From Sinonovacula constricta (Eukaryota; Mollusca; Bivalvia; Cardiida; Solecurtidae): a stretch of DNA of 64,000 nucleotides. The stretch covers positions 39,845,176 to 39,909,175 of the forward strand of contig CM017567.1 of NCBI GenBank assembly GCA_007844125.1, in the 5' to 3' direction. Positions 34,195-45,423 of this stretch are shown one piece after another (the stretch's first letter is position 1; the number at the start of each line of letters is the position of its first letter). The notes beneath the pieces were generated by a model that was not told where the DNA came from, did not search any database, and saw only the letters and a program-made list of their open reading frames with translations. The translations under genes and the position numbers were made by a program.

Positions 34195-34830
34195 GCAAAC
34201 CCCATGACAGTGGGGTATGTTAATGGGGACAAAGTGGGTTAATGGGGTTACAGTGGAAAATGTTAGTGGGGTTACAGTAGGTTATTGGGGTTACAGTGGG
34301 GTATATTAATGGGGTTACAGTGGGTTAATGGGGTTACAGTGGGGTATGTTAATGGGTTACAGTGGGGTATGTTACTGGGGTTACAGTGGGGGGGGGGTAT
34401 GTTAATAGGGTTACAGTGGGGTATGTTAATGAGGTTACAGTGGGGTATATTAATGGGGTTACAGTGGGGTATGTTAATGGGGTTACAGTGGGGTATATTA
34501 ATGGGGTTACAGTGGGGTATGTTAATGGGGTTACAGTGGGGGGGGGAGTATGTTAATAGGGTTACAGTGGGGTATGTTAATGGGGTTACAGTGGGGTATT
34601 TTAATGGGGTTACAGTGTGGTATGTTAATGGGGTGACAGTGGATAATGTTAGTGAGGTTACAGTAGGTTATTTGGGTTACAGTGGGGTAGGTTAATGGGG
34701 TTACAGTGGGTTAATGGGGTTTCATGGGGGGGGGGGGGGGTATGTTAATGGGTTACAGTGGGTAAATGGGGTTATAGTGGGGGTGGGGGTGGTATGTTAA
34801 TGGGTTTACAGTGGGGTATGTTAATGGGAT
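34195..34830. repeat. G-rich 24-bp tandem array, about 25 units
   Basis: The unit is 'ggggttacagtggggtatg' + ttaat, with shorter forms lacking ggtatgtta. Homopolymer G runs of 8-12 occur at about 34388, 34540 and 34726. The open frame at 34285-34695 exists because 24 is a multiple of three. Clustered runs of four Gs could form quadruplexes on the plus strand (inference). Confidence 0.95.
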
Positions 34831-34975
34831 GAATTGAGTTTCCTGCAAAAAAAGGATCAAATTGACAGGATAAATTTTGTGCAGGCGGACTTTATGAATT
34901 AAATCTTACCCATGTAAGCATGTATTAAAAAGAGGCATTGACAAACTGTGTTGATCCAGATCAAGTGGGGGGGGG

Positions 34976-35205
34976 GCACGTGGCATAGGGGTATAGTTGC
35001 CGACTTGTAACCCCTCTGACTGCTTAGCCTTTCACTGTGTGGGTTCTTGTCCCGATCAGGGTGGAGGACTTAATGTGGAAAAGTGCACCAGTGATTCTAC
35101 CCAGACATTTATCCGGGGTTGTCCTCCACCAAAAAAGCTGGACATCACTATGATGATCATTACTGGAAAATGCAATGTATTTCAAAAATAAAACAAAAAC
35201 TAAAC
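34976..35205 (+). mobile_element. SINE-C, full length, small internal deletion
   Basis: The head 'ggcacgtggcataggggtat' is followed by 'cttgtaacccctctgactgc'. The segment between 'cttaatgtgg' and 'gcaccagtg' is shortened. The tail is 'gcaatgtatttcaaaaataa'. It sits next to a G run. Confidence 0.85.
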
Positions 35206-35211
35206 CAGTCA

Positions 35212-35262
35212 ACCTGTTTCCTGCTGGAAGCTGTCTGAGCAGAATCTGCACTAATTTCTCCT
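35212..35262. mobile_element. FB-1 right half
   Basis: 'tttcctgctggaagctgtct' then 'gagcagaatctgcactaat'. The left arm was lost, perhaps by the SINE-C insertion. Confidence 0.5.
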
Positions 35263-35644
35263 GAGTCTTGTTAAGCTAGAGGTCTTGTAACCTTGGCAAA
35301 TAGTTGTTTAGCTATTAAAGAAGATTTTATACTGCTAGTTTAATAAGTTACATGAGAAGGGTAATGATGTTTGATGATCAAGTTAATCTAGAATGGCAAA
35401 ACATCTTGCTGGGATCTCCCTTGGAAACAGGACCTTAATGATGCATTTATGGTTTGATGGTTGATTTTCTGGAGGAAAATATGACTCGGCTAATGGTTTA
35501 GTGGAAATTAGTGATTTTCTTCTCCAGTTCTTGGATATGTTATGCGGCTGCATCAACCTGATCATTGGCATGATGGAAGTAAAATGAAAATAAAAATCCA
35601 TTCAGCTTCGTTTCTTTATGACGTGTGTGTGCAGATTAGCAATT

Positions 35645-35730
35645 ACAGTGAAACCTCTGCACAGCAACATTTGGCAGAGGCACAGAAAACTGTTGCTGTT
35701 GTGAGGTGTTGCTGTGCAGAGGTCATCATT
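35645..35730. mobile_element. Short hairpin element with perfect 17-bp arms
   Basis: ACCTCTGCACAGCAACA at 35653-35669 is exactly complementary to 35707-35723, around a 37-nt loop. The left flank 'acagtgaaacctct' resembles ends seen in some Tc1/pogo-type MITEs, but the match is too short to assign. Confidence 0.6.
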
Positions 35731-35961
35731 GATGCCGAGTTGTGACTCCCTGTTTTAAGGATTGTAAAATTCAATAGAGCTGTTAAAATATTTGCTATAC
35801 CTTAATGTTGGCTAAAAGTGTAAACTGCTTCCATTTGAAATGAGATCTTGTTCTTACCCTGTCTGGTTCATCCTTCCCCTTTCCCTTAAGCACACCTATC
35901 AAATTATGTTATATGGATATAAGCTATTTAAAACATTTTTTTTTATGGATTTTTGAGGACC

Positions 35962-36234
35962 GGCCGCAATAGCTCAGGTGGTAGAGCGTCAGCTTGCGGT
36001 TTGGGAGGTCGTGGGTTCAAACCCCGGCCGGGTCAAATCAAAGACTTTGAAGTTGGTAGTAGTGGCTTCCCTCCTAACGCTCGGGGCTAAGGGGACAGCA
36101 TTACGCCTGACTCGTCGGTGTCAGTATAATGGACCGGCCGGGTTCAGTCCCTGGGCACCTCATAAGTGCCCCTGTGCTATAATGATAGAAATGTCGCTGC
36201 ACAGTATCGGCAAAAATGCCGGCAAATCCCATCC
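35962..36234 (+). mobile_element. SINE-B, full length, little diverged
   Basis: It runs from the head GGCCGCAATAGCTCAGGTGG, with box B-like 'gggttcaaaccccggcc', to 'gccggcaaatcccatccc'. It is a good reference copy. The open frame at 35978-36244 is the SINE. Confidence 0.92.
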
Positions 36235-36951
36235 CAAGTCTTGAGTCTATTTACATGGCAATGTTCCTCCTAAAGCTTAAAGAAATGATGAAAATAGCTC
36301 TAGAAATACTGCTATTTCTGGAGATAGCTTAATTTCTCCCGCACATTTATCCAGGTGAAAAGGTGATGGGAGTTAATTAAGGGTGTCTGGGATGGGTTGT
36401 ATGCTTACCGCTGCCAGGGCTGTTTTGTTTTTCCTTCTGCATGGGAAAATGTTGAGAAAACATTTGCTTTTTGTGAGGGAGTTGGTGATGAAGTTTTCTG
36501 TGAACTGATACCTGGAAGATGTTGATGCATTAATGTGAGGTACTGATTTCATGGTATGTTGTTTTCTTAATTTTGTGCTGATGATTTGATATTTTATTAT
36601 GTTTGTTATTAAATTAATTATTTTTTAATTAATTTATAATTAACTTATATTTATTTCTATTTCATGTTAATAGGTGCTGATACGAATCTAGATTTATCAA
36701 TTAAATGTGGATTTAGTTGCTGATTTCATGGAATGTGATTATAGAAGGTTTTCTTAGCACAGGCTGTATCAAAGCTTGTAAGCTGAAATGTTACTTGCTG
36801 ATTTTATGTGAGATTATTAAGTTTGAACTTGATTCGAATAATGTTCTGTAAGTTACAGGTTTGTTATATTTATTCCAAAGTTAACTTGACAAATCCTTGC
36901 CTTCCTGGCAGAAAGATTTTTTCCAGTTGATATTTTTGCTGAAGCTCAAAT
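36235..36951. other. AT-rich non-coding stretch
   Basis: Includes a TTAATTAATTTA-rich patch near 36610-36655. No gene seen. Confidence 0.4.
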
Positions 36952-37093
36952 TCTGGAACTACCCTTACATTTACATTTACTTGAGCAAGGGAGTTATAGT
37001 ACAATTTTAATGACTTTAATATGCTGCATCCTGGGATTGAACCTTTGGCCTTCTGCACATGGAGCCAACTCTCTACCAGTTGAGCTTCCAGGT
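36952..37093 (-). mobile_element. SINE-A head and proximal body, diverged
   Basis: 'tctggaactacccttacatt' ... 'ctgggattgaacctt' ... 'ctctaccagttgagcttcca' is the SINE-A 5' half in reverse. Confidence 0.75.
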
Positions 37094-37833
37094 GTGGTGC
37101 TGTTTAATGGATGGATGCATTTTTTATGAAGGGTGAATTGTCTTAATGGAGCAGCTGTTTTAGAGGTTAAAAAAAAAAAGATAACGAGACTTAGTCATAA
37201 TTAAGATGTCTTGGATTTTGAGTACTTTTTTTGAATAAGGTTTCTCTCAGAAATTTTAACTCTAACAGATGTGCAAGGGATAATAAAAATACAGGAAACT
37301 TATGTTTTATGGGTACTAAAGTAGGGTTATCAGTGTACAAATACAGGAAGCTCATGTTTATATATACTGAAGATGGGTTATCAGTTTCTTGATGTATCAC
37401 TGAAGATGGTGTTTCTTGGATTCATTCAGAGAATTACTGGTTTGAAACAGCAGGAGACTGCATCATGGATTTATATTGGTTGGAGTTATTGTGAGATGAA
37501 AAGTGACTTTGCTTTATTTTTCACAAATGTTAAAGTTACAAAAATTCATTCAGAGTTCGTTGGGATGGGGGTGGGGGTCATTGTTGATAGAGTGTCTCTG
37601 TGTTTTTGTATTTATTCTGGAAAATTTGAAGTTTATTAATATTTCTAAATGGATGGATAGTTATAATCAATCATAACTTTAAACAGTTTGGACCGATTTT
37701 TCTCTCTAGGAACCAAAGAAATAATTGTTGCTGGAAAAGATCTTGCAGAATTTTGAAATGTGTGGTTGTCATGGTAACAATTTAAAAGATTATTGAAAGT
37801 GTGATTTTTTTTCCAGAATTTTATCGCAAAATT

Positions 37834-37898
37834 ATATAAACATAGTATTTGTATAACAATATATATATATTGTTATACAAATACTATAATGTTTATAT
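37834..37898. repeat. Near-perfect AT-rich palindrome
   Basis: ATAGTATTTGTATAACA at 37842-37858 is exactly complementary to 37871-37887, with the self-complementary (AT)6 between them. That gives a 46-nt perfect palindrome, and the flanks continue the pairing with a small gap ('tataaac' / 'gtttata'). Confidence 0.9.
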
Positions 37899-38276
37899 GT
37901 TTATAAATATCAGTAATTTGGAGATTTTACTTTTTGTTCTATTTTATTTAATATATGACTGGTTTACTTGTCCTAGCATTTTTTACGTTCATGAACTTGC
38001 ACCAAAAATTTACCCTTTACTTTTTGAAAACATCATTTATCCAATTAATATTCAACATACCCATTAATATTCAACATACCCCTGGCTAATTGTGTTTCCA
38101 GCAAGTAAAAGATTAAACAAAGGGTGTAGTAATTCTAATTCATTAAGCATTGTGCCAAAAGGCAAGGCTTTGTTTAACACTGTAGCATTCTTTATTTGGC
38201 AATAACTCAGTACTCCTTATCGGTTAGATGCTTACACTGATATGCATAGCTTACTATAGTGCCTTGATACTTCGCT

Positions 38277-38344
38277 GCAAATACTGTAGATCGTGGTCAG
38301 ACCACTCCTAGGAGATCAAGCTGATCTGGATCTACACTATTTGC
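38277..38344. mobile_element. FB-1 foldback, clear arms
   Basis: Arms 38277-38300 and 38321-38344 are complementary at 20 of 24 positions and enclose 20 bp. Right arm: 'ctgatctggatctacactat' + ttgc. Confidence 0.75.
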
Positions 38345-38594
38345 CTCAGCTTGGTCAATCTGTGTTTTGAAAGCATAAGATTACAACATCATATTGTTGT
38401 CATTTGCACATATATCGCTTGCACATCTTATGTGTACCTTACATAACATTTAGCATTGTCATTTGTAAGAAAGGACAATGCATGTTTTTTGTTCCTTGTT
38501 CAACTGAAAGAATTCAGGCCATATATGTATGATGATGAAACTATATTTTTTAATGAGGACATTTTTGAAAACAACTGAATTTGTTTAATGTGTT

Positions 38595-39670
38595 TAACCC
38601 GTTACTTGCTGGAAACACCATTAGGGTAGGGTATGTTTTATGTTAACCTTTTACATGCTGGAAACACTATTAGGGTGAGCGGGTATTTTTTATGTTAACC
38701 CTTTTTTGTTGGAAACACCATTAGGGTGGGGTATGTTTTATGGTAACCCGTTACTTGCTGGAAACACCATTATGGTGGGGTATGTTTTATGGTAACCCGT
38801 TACTTGCTGGAAACACCATTATGGTGGGGTATGTTTTATGGTAACCCGTTACTAGCTGGAAACACCATTAGGGTGGGGTATGTTTTATGGTAACCCGTTA
38901 CTTGCTGGAAACACCATTATGGTGGGGTATGTTTTATGGTAACCCGTTACTTGCTGGAAACACCATTAGGGTGGGGTATGTTTTATGGTAACCCGTTACT
39001 TGCTGGAAACACCATTAGGGTGGGGTATGTTTTATGGTAACCCGTTACTTGCTGGAAACACCATTAGGGTGGGGTATGTTTTATGGTAACCCTTTACTTG
39101 CTAGAAACACCATTAGGGTGGGGTATGTTTTATGGTAACCCTTTACTTACTGGAAACACCATTAGGGTGGGGTATGTTTTATGGTAACCCGTTACTTGCT
39201 GGAAACACCATTAGGGTGGGGTATGTTTTATGGTAACCCTTTACTTGCTGGAAACACCATAAGGGTGGGGTATGTTTTATGGTAACCCTTTACTTGCTAG
39301 AAACACCATTAGGGTGGGGTATGTTTTATGGTAACCCTTTACTTGCTAGAAACACCATTAGGGTGGGTTATGTTTTATGGTAACCCTTTACTTACTGGAA
39401 ACACCATTAGGGTGGGGTATGTTTTATGGTAACCCGTTACTTGCTAGAAACACCATTAGGGTGGGGTATGTTTTATGGTAACCCTTTACTTGCTGGAAAC
39501 ACCATTAGGGTGGGCGGGTATTTTTTATGTTAACCCTTTTTTGTTGGAAACACCATTAGGGTGGGGTATGTTTTATGTTAACCCTTTACTTGCTGGAAAC
39601 ACCATTAGGGTGGGGAATGTTTTATGTCAATAGGGTGAATGGTGTTTGCAGTAAATATCAGGTTAAAATA
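38595..39670. repeat. 49-bp tandem array (about 21 units) ending in an FB-2 arm
   Basis: The unit is 'taacccgttacttgctggaa' 'acaccattagggtggggtat' + gttttatgg. The 49-bp step is exact at 38744 and 38793. Variants gttactt/ctttact/ctagaaac are interspersed. The last unit is followed at 39627-39665 by 'gaatggtgtttgcag' ... 'caggttaa', the inverted counterpart of the unit's first half. Confidence 0.95.
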
Positions 39671-40747
39671 AAACTATTTTTTCCCTTGTAGAATCTTACT
39701 GTGCAACAACAAAGATTTGTGCAAATATATAAGTACATGAGTGGTTGTTAAGTAAATGACTAATTTTGAAAAGGTTAAAAAATTCTTATTCAGTTCATTT
39801 CTTATCAGTCGATAACAATAATTTAGGGAAAGCTTTCATTGTGAAACTGTATTAACAGGTGAATTGGTGTCTCAATTAAATCCTGGGTGTCCAGTTAAAT
39901 CTGAATTTTCACACTAACATTGTGAAACTGTATTAAGAAGTGATAGTGTTGATGTGCATTCAAACTAACAAATGGATCTAACTACCCAAACAATGTTGGT
40001 GTTGAACCGCTTGTTTGTGTGTGCAATACTCTGGTAGTACTTGGATGGAACTAGACAGCATATATGAGGTAGGTGTTACCATAATTTTCAGTGTATAACC
40101 CACCTTAGACTATATTCTGCTAAGATATTTTTCTTGTTTTTTTTATCTACTTTTATAATACTCCACAATTGAACTTTTCCCCCCATACCATATCTGCCTA
40201 AAAATAATATATAGGAAAGTCATACCCGCAGGTAAAACACATGTCAATTGCATTCATTTGATATATGTTCTATTGATTGGTGTAAAAATATCAACACCAT
40301 CTCACCCATAATTTTATAACTATTAAAAAAACGTTAACTTCTTCACTTATCTTGTTTTACCCTTTGTTGATGGCTGATGAATGAATGTAATGTTGTTCCA
40401 TTTTCAAATTCATAATCTAGTCTATAGATTTGACCAAGTAAATGTGTATCGTGATAAACAAAGTAGATAAACTTCATCATCGCAGTTGTCGTTTGTCATA
40501 TGATGCTTGTTTATCAAATCCCATGTTCACTTGACAAGGGTGCTAAGATAAACATGCAATTAAGTGAAGGACGGTTACATAATCAAAACATTAATTAATC
40601 ATACTGATAATGTTATGTTGACATATATTTTGATCAATATGATAGAATGTTGTAATTCTACCATTGCACTGAAAAATTATAACAAATACTACATATTAAT
40701 TTATAAGTAATAGCATGCATGCTTCTGAACAATATATTTTGTATGCG
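39671..40747. other. AT-rich non-coding stretch
   Basis: 'cattgtgaaactgtattaa' occurs twice (about 39838 and 39919). Nothing else recognised. Confidence 0.4.
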
Positions 40748-40939
40748 CCCGGGCACCCGTGGCCGAGTGGTTAGAGTCACTGACTTCTAACTCCTCAGCT
40801 TCTCACCACGTGGGTTCGAGTCCCGTTCGGGGCGAAAACTTTCATGTGGGGAGGTTTTCCAGCTAACCTGCGGTGTGCTGGTGGTTCTACCCAGATATAA
40901 GTCTGGGGTCTTCCTCTACCAATAATTAGCTGGACGTTG
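40748..40939 (+). mobile_element. SINE-C without tail, joined to MITE-1
   Basis: The head 'gggcacccgtggccgagtgg', box B-like 'gggttcgagtccc' and the body to 'aattagctggacgttgc' are well conserved. The family's final 40 bp are absent and MITE-1 follows at once. Confidence 0.85.
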
Positions 40940-41424
40940 CAAAGGGTTTTATCCAACATTTTTTTTCCTCTTACAACAACAAATAAATCATTGTTACCGA
41001 AAAAGGTCCTGCAAAAAAAACCCTGTTCATTGATGCTCTACAACAATCAAGTATAAATCCCCGCCCGTCACTGCAAGCAGGTATTTCCTATCTGAGCCAG
41101 GCTGCAGAGATAGTTATTTTTAAACATAGAAAACCACGCGACCACTTACTTTTAGTATCACATTAAATTGTCCGGAGGGTAATCCGCTCTGACATCGATA
41201 TCTATTTTTAGCAGTGACCACTGTTTTTAAAGTGTTGGAACGAACGAAATTTAAGAGTAATTTTTCTTGATTGTTACTGTCTAAAAAAATAGCTAGTGTT
41301 CAAAACGGTCTTAATTTAGACTAAAATATGAATTTATGCAGAAATAATTCCCCAAATCCCCTAAAGCAGTGGTTAGACATTGTTACATTCATTTGATATA
41401 GGCAAACTGTTGGATTCATTTTAA
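40940..41424 (+). mobile_element. MITE-1, near complete
   Basis: The left end is slightly eroded ('aaagggttttatccaacat'), and the right end 'caaactgttggattcattt' TAA is intact. The internal 'ctgacatcgatatctattt' block is as in the 16.4-kb copy. Confidence 0.85.
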
Positions 41425-41557
41425 AGGCACATCATAGATTCTAGACATGAAGTATGAGTGGATCAATCAAAGATAAAAACCCATTGTTTTGCAATCCGAA
41501 ATAAATATAAACATATTTCCACCTGTGCAGAGATAAGATAGACACCTTTCAAATGAT

Positions 41558-41625
41558 TAACCCTTTTCTTGCTGGAAACATCAATAGGGTGGCGTATGTT
41601 ATATATTAATGGGATACTAGTTAAG
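41558..41625 (+). mobile_element. FB-2 left-arm unit, single copy
   Basis: 'ttaacccttttcttgctgga' 'aacatcaatagggtggcgta' is one unit related to the 49-bp array, outside any array. Confidence 0.65.
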
Positions 41626-41666
41626 TACAGTTTTATTAATATTTGGATTAAACACCATATAATGTT

Positions 41667-41682
41667 ATATATATATATAACC
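41667..41682. repeat. (AT)n microsatellite
   Basis: A short pure TA run. Confidence 0.6.
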
Positions 41683-42101
41683 AAGCATTATAAAAATATT
41701 TGATAAGTGTTTATACAAACTATGTGCAAAGGGGAAATAAAACATATTTCTAGAGACAAATGGTGTAGAGATAAAACATGCATTTACTATTGATTAGATG
41801 TTTTTTTATTCAAATCTAGATTTAATCTTACTTTATATAGTCCTGTGAAACATTCCTACATTTATTTTGGTTTGGTAATGAACTTATTTACACCAGTGGC
41901 TGTTGTAAATGCTTCGTTATCTATGTTTTATATTCCCGCCTGTCTAGTTCAGCAGTGTTAAAATATATTCATACACATCCAAGTTACTCCCAGTAAGTTC
42001 CACCATGTGAAATGCAGATTTATCAACTGTTTGAATTGTGTGTGTGATTAAGAGTGAAGGAAATCTTGCCATAATGTAAAACAGAAATGAATACCATTTG
42101 A

Positions 42102-42385
42102 CAGGCTGCAATAGCTCAGGTGGTAGAATGTTGACTTGCCGATAGGGAGATCGTGGGTTCAAACCCTGGGTGGGTCAAACCAAAGACTTTAAAGTTGGTT
42201 GTAGTGGCTTCCCTCCTAACGCTCTGGGCTAAGGGGACAGCATTTCGCCTGACTCTTCGGTGTCAGTATAATGGACTGGCCAGGTTCAGTCCCTGGGCAC
42301 CTCATAAGTGTCCCTGTGCTATAATGATAGAAATGTCGCTACACAGTAACGGCAAAAAATGCTGGCTTATCCTATCTCATCCCAC
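42102..42385 (+). mobile_element. SINE-B, full length, 9-bp target duplication
   Basis: The head is 'ggctgcaatagctcaggtgg' with box B-like 'gggttcaaaccctgg'. It ends 'cctatctcatcccac'. ACCATTTGA flanks it at 42093-42101 and 42386-42394. The open frame at 42153-42440 is the SINE. Confidence 0.9.
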
Positions 42386-42525
42386 ACCATTTGATAAAAA
42401 GGTGATAAAATTGACAGCAAAATTTTTAGGGATCTTATAGGAGTTGTTTTTATAAGCTAAATTGCAGTAATGTTAGAATTTGAGCTTTTGAATCTTTATC
42501 ATATTTTTGTTTCTTTAATAATATT

Positions 42526-42655
42526 ACAGCTACCAATTATGATCATTGGAGCAATGTCTAGCTAGTTTGGTGGCAGAGGATCTCAGACAAATGTCTACCT
42601 ACAAACCCAAATAGGACTTGAAACCCCATGGTCCGAATCTAAGCAGTGAGGAATA
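42526..42655 (-). mobile_element. SINE-C fragment, diverged
   Basis: 'agctaccaattatgatcatt' ... 'cagacaaatgtctacc' ... 'aataggacttgaaacccc' is the reverse of the SINE-C 3' two thirds. Confidence 0.65.
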
Positions 42656-42832
42656 CTGTAATTGTTGGTCTTTAACTCAGAGCAAAGAGTAAAATTAATG
42701 TGTCAAATACATGTATAGGTAAGGCTTTGAAATCAGCTGATCTGAATCTGCACTTTGGATTTCGTAGAAAAAATTTAATGAGATAAAGAAAAACATTTGA
42801 AACTTTGATATAAAACATTCCAGTGCACATAC

Positions 42833-42851
42833 ACATATATATATATATATA
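42833..42851. repeat. (AT)n microsatellite
   Basis: A pure TA run of about 18 bp. Confidence 0.7.
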
Positions 42852-42964
42852 TGTTCAATTGTCGCTTTCTAGATGAAAATAGCAGTAAAATGGCTAATAA
42901 AGATATAACACGCTCTTGACCAAAATATAATTTCTCTCAAACAAGTTGCTCGTCTTATTTGCCT

Positions 42965-43045
42965 CTTTACTTTCTGGAAACACCATTAGGTGTATGTTGT
43001 ATGTAATTGAGGTGAATGATGTTCGCAGCAAGTTCAGGGTTAGTA
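42965..43045 (+). mobile_element. FB-2 foldback, single copy with both arms
   Basis: 'tttactttctggaaacacca' 'ttagg' faces 'gaatgatgttcgcagcaagt' 'tcagggtta'. This is the unexpanded form of the element whose left half makes up the 49-bp array. Confidence 0.7.
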
Positions 43046-43073
43046 AATCATATCTATAAATTGAGTAAAGACC

Positions 43074-43384
43074 GGACCTGGTAGCGCAATTGGTAGAGCA
43101 TCGGTCCTAGGTCTGAGAGCTACTGGGTTCGATCCTAGGCCACGACAAACCATAATCATTAAAAATTGTAGTGGTTTAAATCCCCTTGCTAACACTGAAG
43201 CAAATATAAGGGTAGTTCCACGACTGATTGTATTAGTGTCAGGATAATGTGAATTGGTGTGGTATCATGCCAGGTGTTCACGACATGCTATGCACAGTGA
43301 AGGCAGCACTATATCTGCTTTAAGTGAACACCATCTCCAGATAACTGAAATACTGTTGGTGGGACGATAAACCCAATAAACAAA
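43074..43384 (+). mobile_element. SINE-A, full length
   Basis: The head 'ggacctggtagcgcaattgg' carries box B-like 'gggttcgatcctaggcc'. The tail is 'gacgataaacccaataaac'. Confidence 0.9.
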
Positions 43385-43631
43385 GCTCTTTTATGGCAGT
43401 GTTACAATACTATATGACTGCAGCATGTTAGATAATCAGATGTAGTGACATAGCAATACCCTGATACAGTTTAATGTAATGGGATATCAGTATTGTGTTA
43501 CCCCACACCCCTAAACATATCTGACACCATTGTTAATTGTCCAATTCCTGTCATGTAACATTATTGTCATACCTAAAGGTTCTGTCTTCCATTCTAGCAG
43601 AGCTCCTAGAAGATTTGTTAATTTGAAATGC

Positions 43632-43795
43632 TTGGGGCTAAGGGGACAGCATAATGCCTGACTCGTCAGTGTCAGTATAATGGACCGGCTAGGTTCAGTC
43701 CCTGGGCACCTCATGAGTGCCCCGGTGCTATGATGATAGAAATGTCACTGTACAGTATCGGCAAAAATGCTGGCAAATCCCAAATCCCATCCCAA
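43632..43795 (+). mobile_element. SINE-B, 5'-truncated
   Basis: It starts at 'cttggggctaaggggacagc' in the body and ends in a doubled 'aaatcccaaatcccatccc'. Confidence 0.8.
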
Positions 43796-43805
43796 ATCTA
43801 TTAAT

Positions 43806-43966
43806 AAGCACTAGAGTGGTCTCTGCTAAAATAGATACTGACGTCATCAGACTTACCTACTCATATGTGAGTTGTCACATCATTTTTTAGTTTAAAAATA
43901 GCTTTCTCTGCAGCTTTTGCTCAGATAGAAAATACCTGTTTGCAATGTCAAGTGGTGATCCATGGG
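43806..43966 (-). mobile_element. MITE-1 internal fragment
   Basis: 'gtggtctctgctaaaataga' 'tactgacgtcatcaga' and 'gctcagatagaaaatacctg' match the family middle in reverse. A SINE-C follows directly. Confidence 0.65.
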
Positions 43967-43967
43967 C

Positions 43968-44207
43968 TTCCATGGAGTGGTAACATGGCTGACTAGTAAC
44001 TCCTCTGTCTGCCTAGCCTCTCACTGTGCTCATTCAAATCCCGTTCGGTGGGCAGGACTTTATGTAGGAAAGTCTTCTAGCTGAAGTGCAGTGTGGCAGC
44101 AGTTTTATCCAGACATGTGGCTGGCATCTTCCTTCATTAAAATAGCTGGATGTCACTATAATAACTGTAATTAGTTGCTGTTACATATTTAAAAAACAGA
44201 ACAAAAT
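43968..44207 (+). mobile_element. SINE-C, full length, diverged
   Basis: The head is 'gggcttccatggagtggtaa', with box B-like 'cattcaaatcccg'. The body core is mutated to 'tatccagacatgtggctgg'. The tail is 'gctgttacatatttaaaaaa'. Confidence 0.75.
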
Positions 44208-44310
44208 AGACTTCACAATTTGTTTGGTGGTCTTCCACCATTTTATAATAACTTTATGTCACCGTTATGACCTAATTGAGCTGTTATGATGTTTATGAAA
44301 CTCATTTAAT

Positions 44311-44550
44311 CCTCTCATTCATAGTAAATGTATAGGGTTTTAAAAATTCACTTGATTTTATTGATTTACTTTGAAACAGTTTTAAATGTTTTTAAACACA
44401 TATGCATTTTTGGAATATAATTTCTACAACTAAGATTAAACTAGTCTACAAATAAACCCTTAATTGTGCTGATGCAGCTTAAGACAAAAGGAGTAATTGT
44501 GAATGCTTTACAAAGGCGTAAAATGGCGTATGCATGAGCTAAAGGGTTAA
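44311..44550 (-). mobile_element. ELE-1 element, copy 2
   Basis: It runs on the minus strand from 'ttaaccctttagctcatgca' (44550) to the 'ctatgaatgagagg' end (44311). It shares 'taaaatggcgtatgcat' and 'actagtctacaaataaacc' with the other two copies. Confidence 0.65.
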
Positions 44551-44892
44551 AAAACAACAACACCATAAGTCTGACAGACTGTTAAGACCACAATAAAAAT
44601 GGTAATCATTGCATGTTTATACAGAAAGTCACGTAGACTTTGACTGTTTTCAGTGACAGCTACCTAGGTATGCTTATCCCAAATGTGTTCTTTAAGATAA
44701 CGTGACCACAGTTTAATGTAGTGTATAAGGTTGGGTATAGATAAAGCTGTACATAAGCCAGGATTGGTAAGCAAATGAAGTTACAAGGTGTCATCTTACA
44801 AAGGGTATGCACTGTAAGGTAGAATTTGTATGGTATAATTATGAGTTAAGAATATTTATTTTGTGTTGTTTTTTATATATCACACTGACAGA

Positions 44893-44992
44893 ATTTTGGT
44901 GATATTAGCAACATTCAGCTAATTATTGCAGAACACAGACCCCAGATTTATGCCCGGGTAGAACCAGTGGCGCACCACAGATGGAAGACATA
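44893..44992 (-). mobile_element. SINE-C fragment
   Basis: 'acattcagctaattattg' 'cagaacacagaccccagatt' and 'gtagaaccagtggcgcacca' read as the SINE-C 3' half in reverse. Confidence 0.65.
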
Positions 44993-45002
44993 TCCATAAA
45001 CC

Positions 45003-45262
45003 AGCCGCAATAGCTCAGGTGGTAGAGCGTCGGCTTATGGAACGAGAGGTCAGGGGTTCAAACTCCGGCTGGGTCAAACCAAAGATTTTAAAGTTGGTAG
45101 TAGTGGCTTCCCTCCTAACGCTCTGGGCTATAGGGGGACAGCCTGACTCTTTGGTGTTGGTATAATGGACCGGCTGGGTCCAGTGCCCCTGTGTTATAAT
45201 GATAGAAATGTTGCTGCACAGTATCTGCAAAAAATGCCGGCAAATCCCAATCCCATCCCACA
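45003..45262 (+). mobile_element. SINE-B, full length, one internal deletion
   Basis: The head is 'agccgcaatagctcaggtgg' with box B-like 'gggttcaaactccgg'. About 20 bp (the gggcacctcataagtg region) is missing. It ends 'caaatcccaatcccatccc'. Confidence 0.88.
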
Positions 45263-45423
45263 TCTCCTGATAGCAGTTTTTTGCCTAGACTGAGACTCAA
45301 ACCCATACCGTGAGGTGCTGAGCAGTTTGCCAGTGAAAATGCCTATTAAATATGCATCTTGTAGTAATTATCAGTAAAGAATTACTGGTATTATACAATG
45401 ATCAGAAACCAAGAAGCCAGAAC

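Noticed and set aside
34285..34695. 136-codon open frame with repeated L-Q-W-G-M-L-M-G
   Set aside because: It comes from the 24-bp repeat period, the neighbouring frame is open as well, and no family resembles it.
43074..43145. tRNA genes at SINE heads (also 8974, 21540, 35962, 49744, 58824)
   Set aside because: Box A- and B-like segments are present, but acceptor stems do not pair properly and each head continues into the same long SINE body with tail and target duplications.
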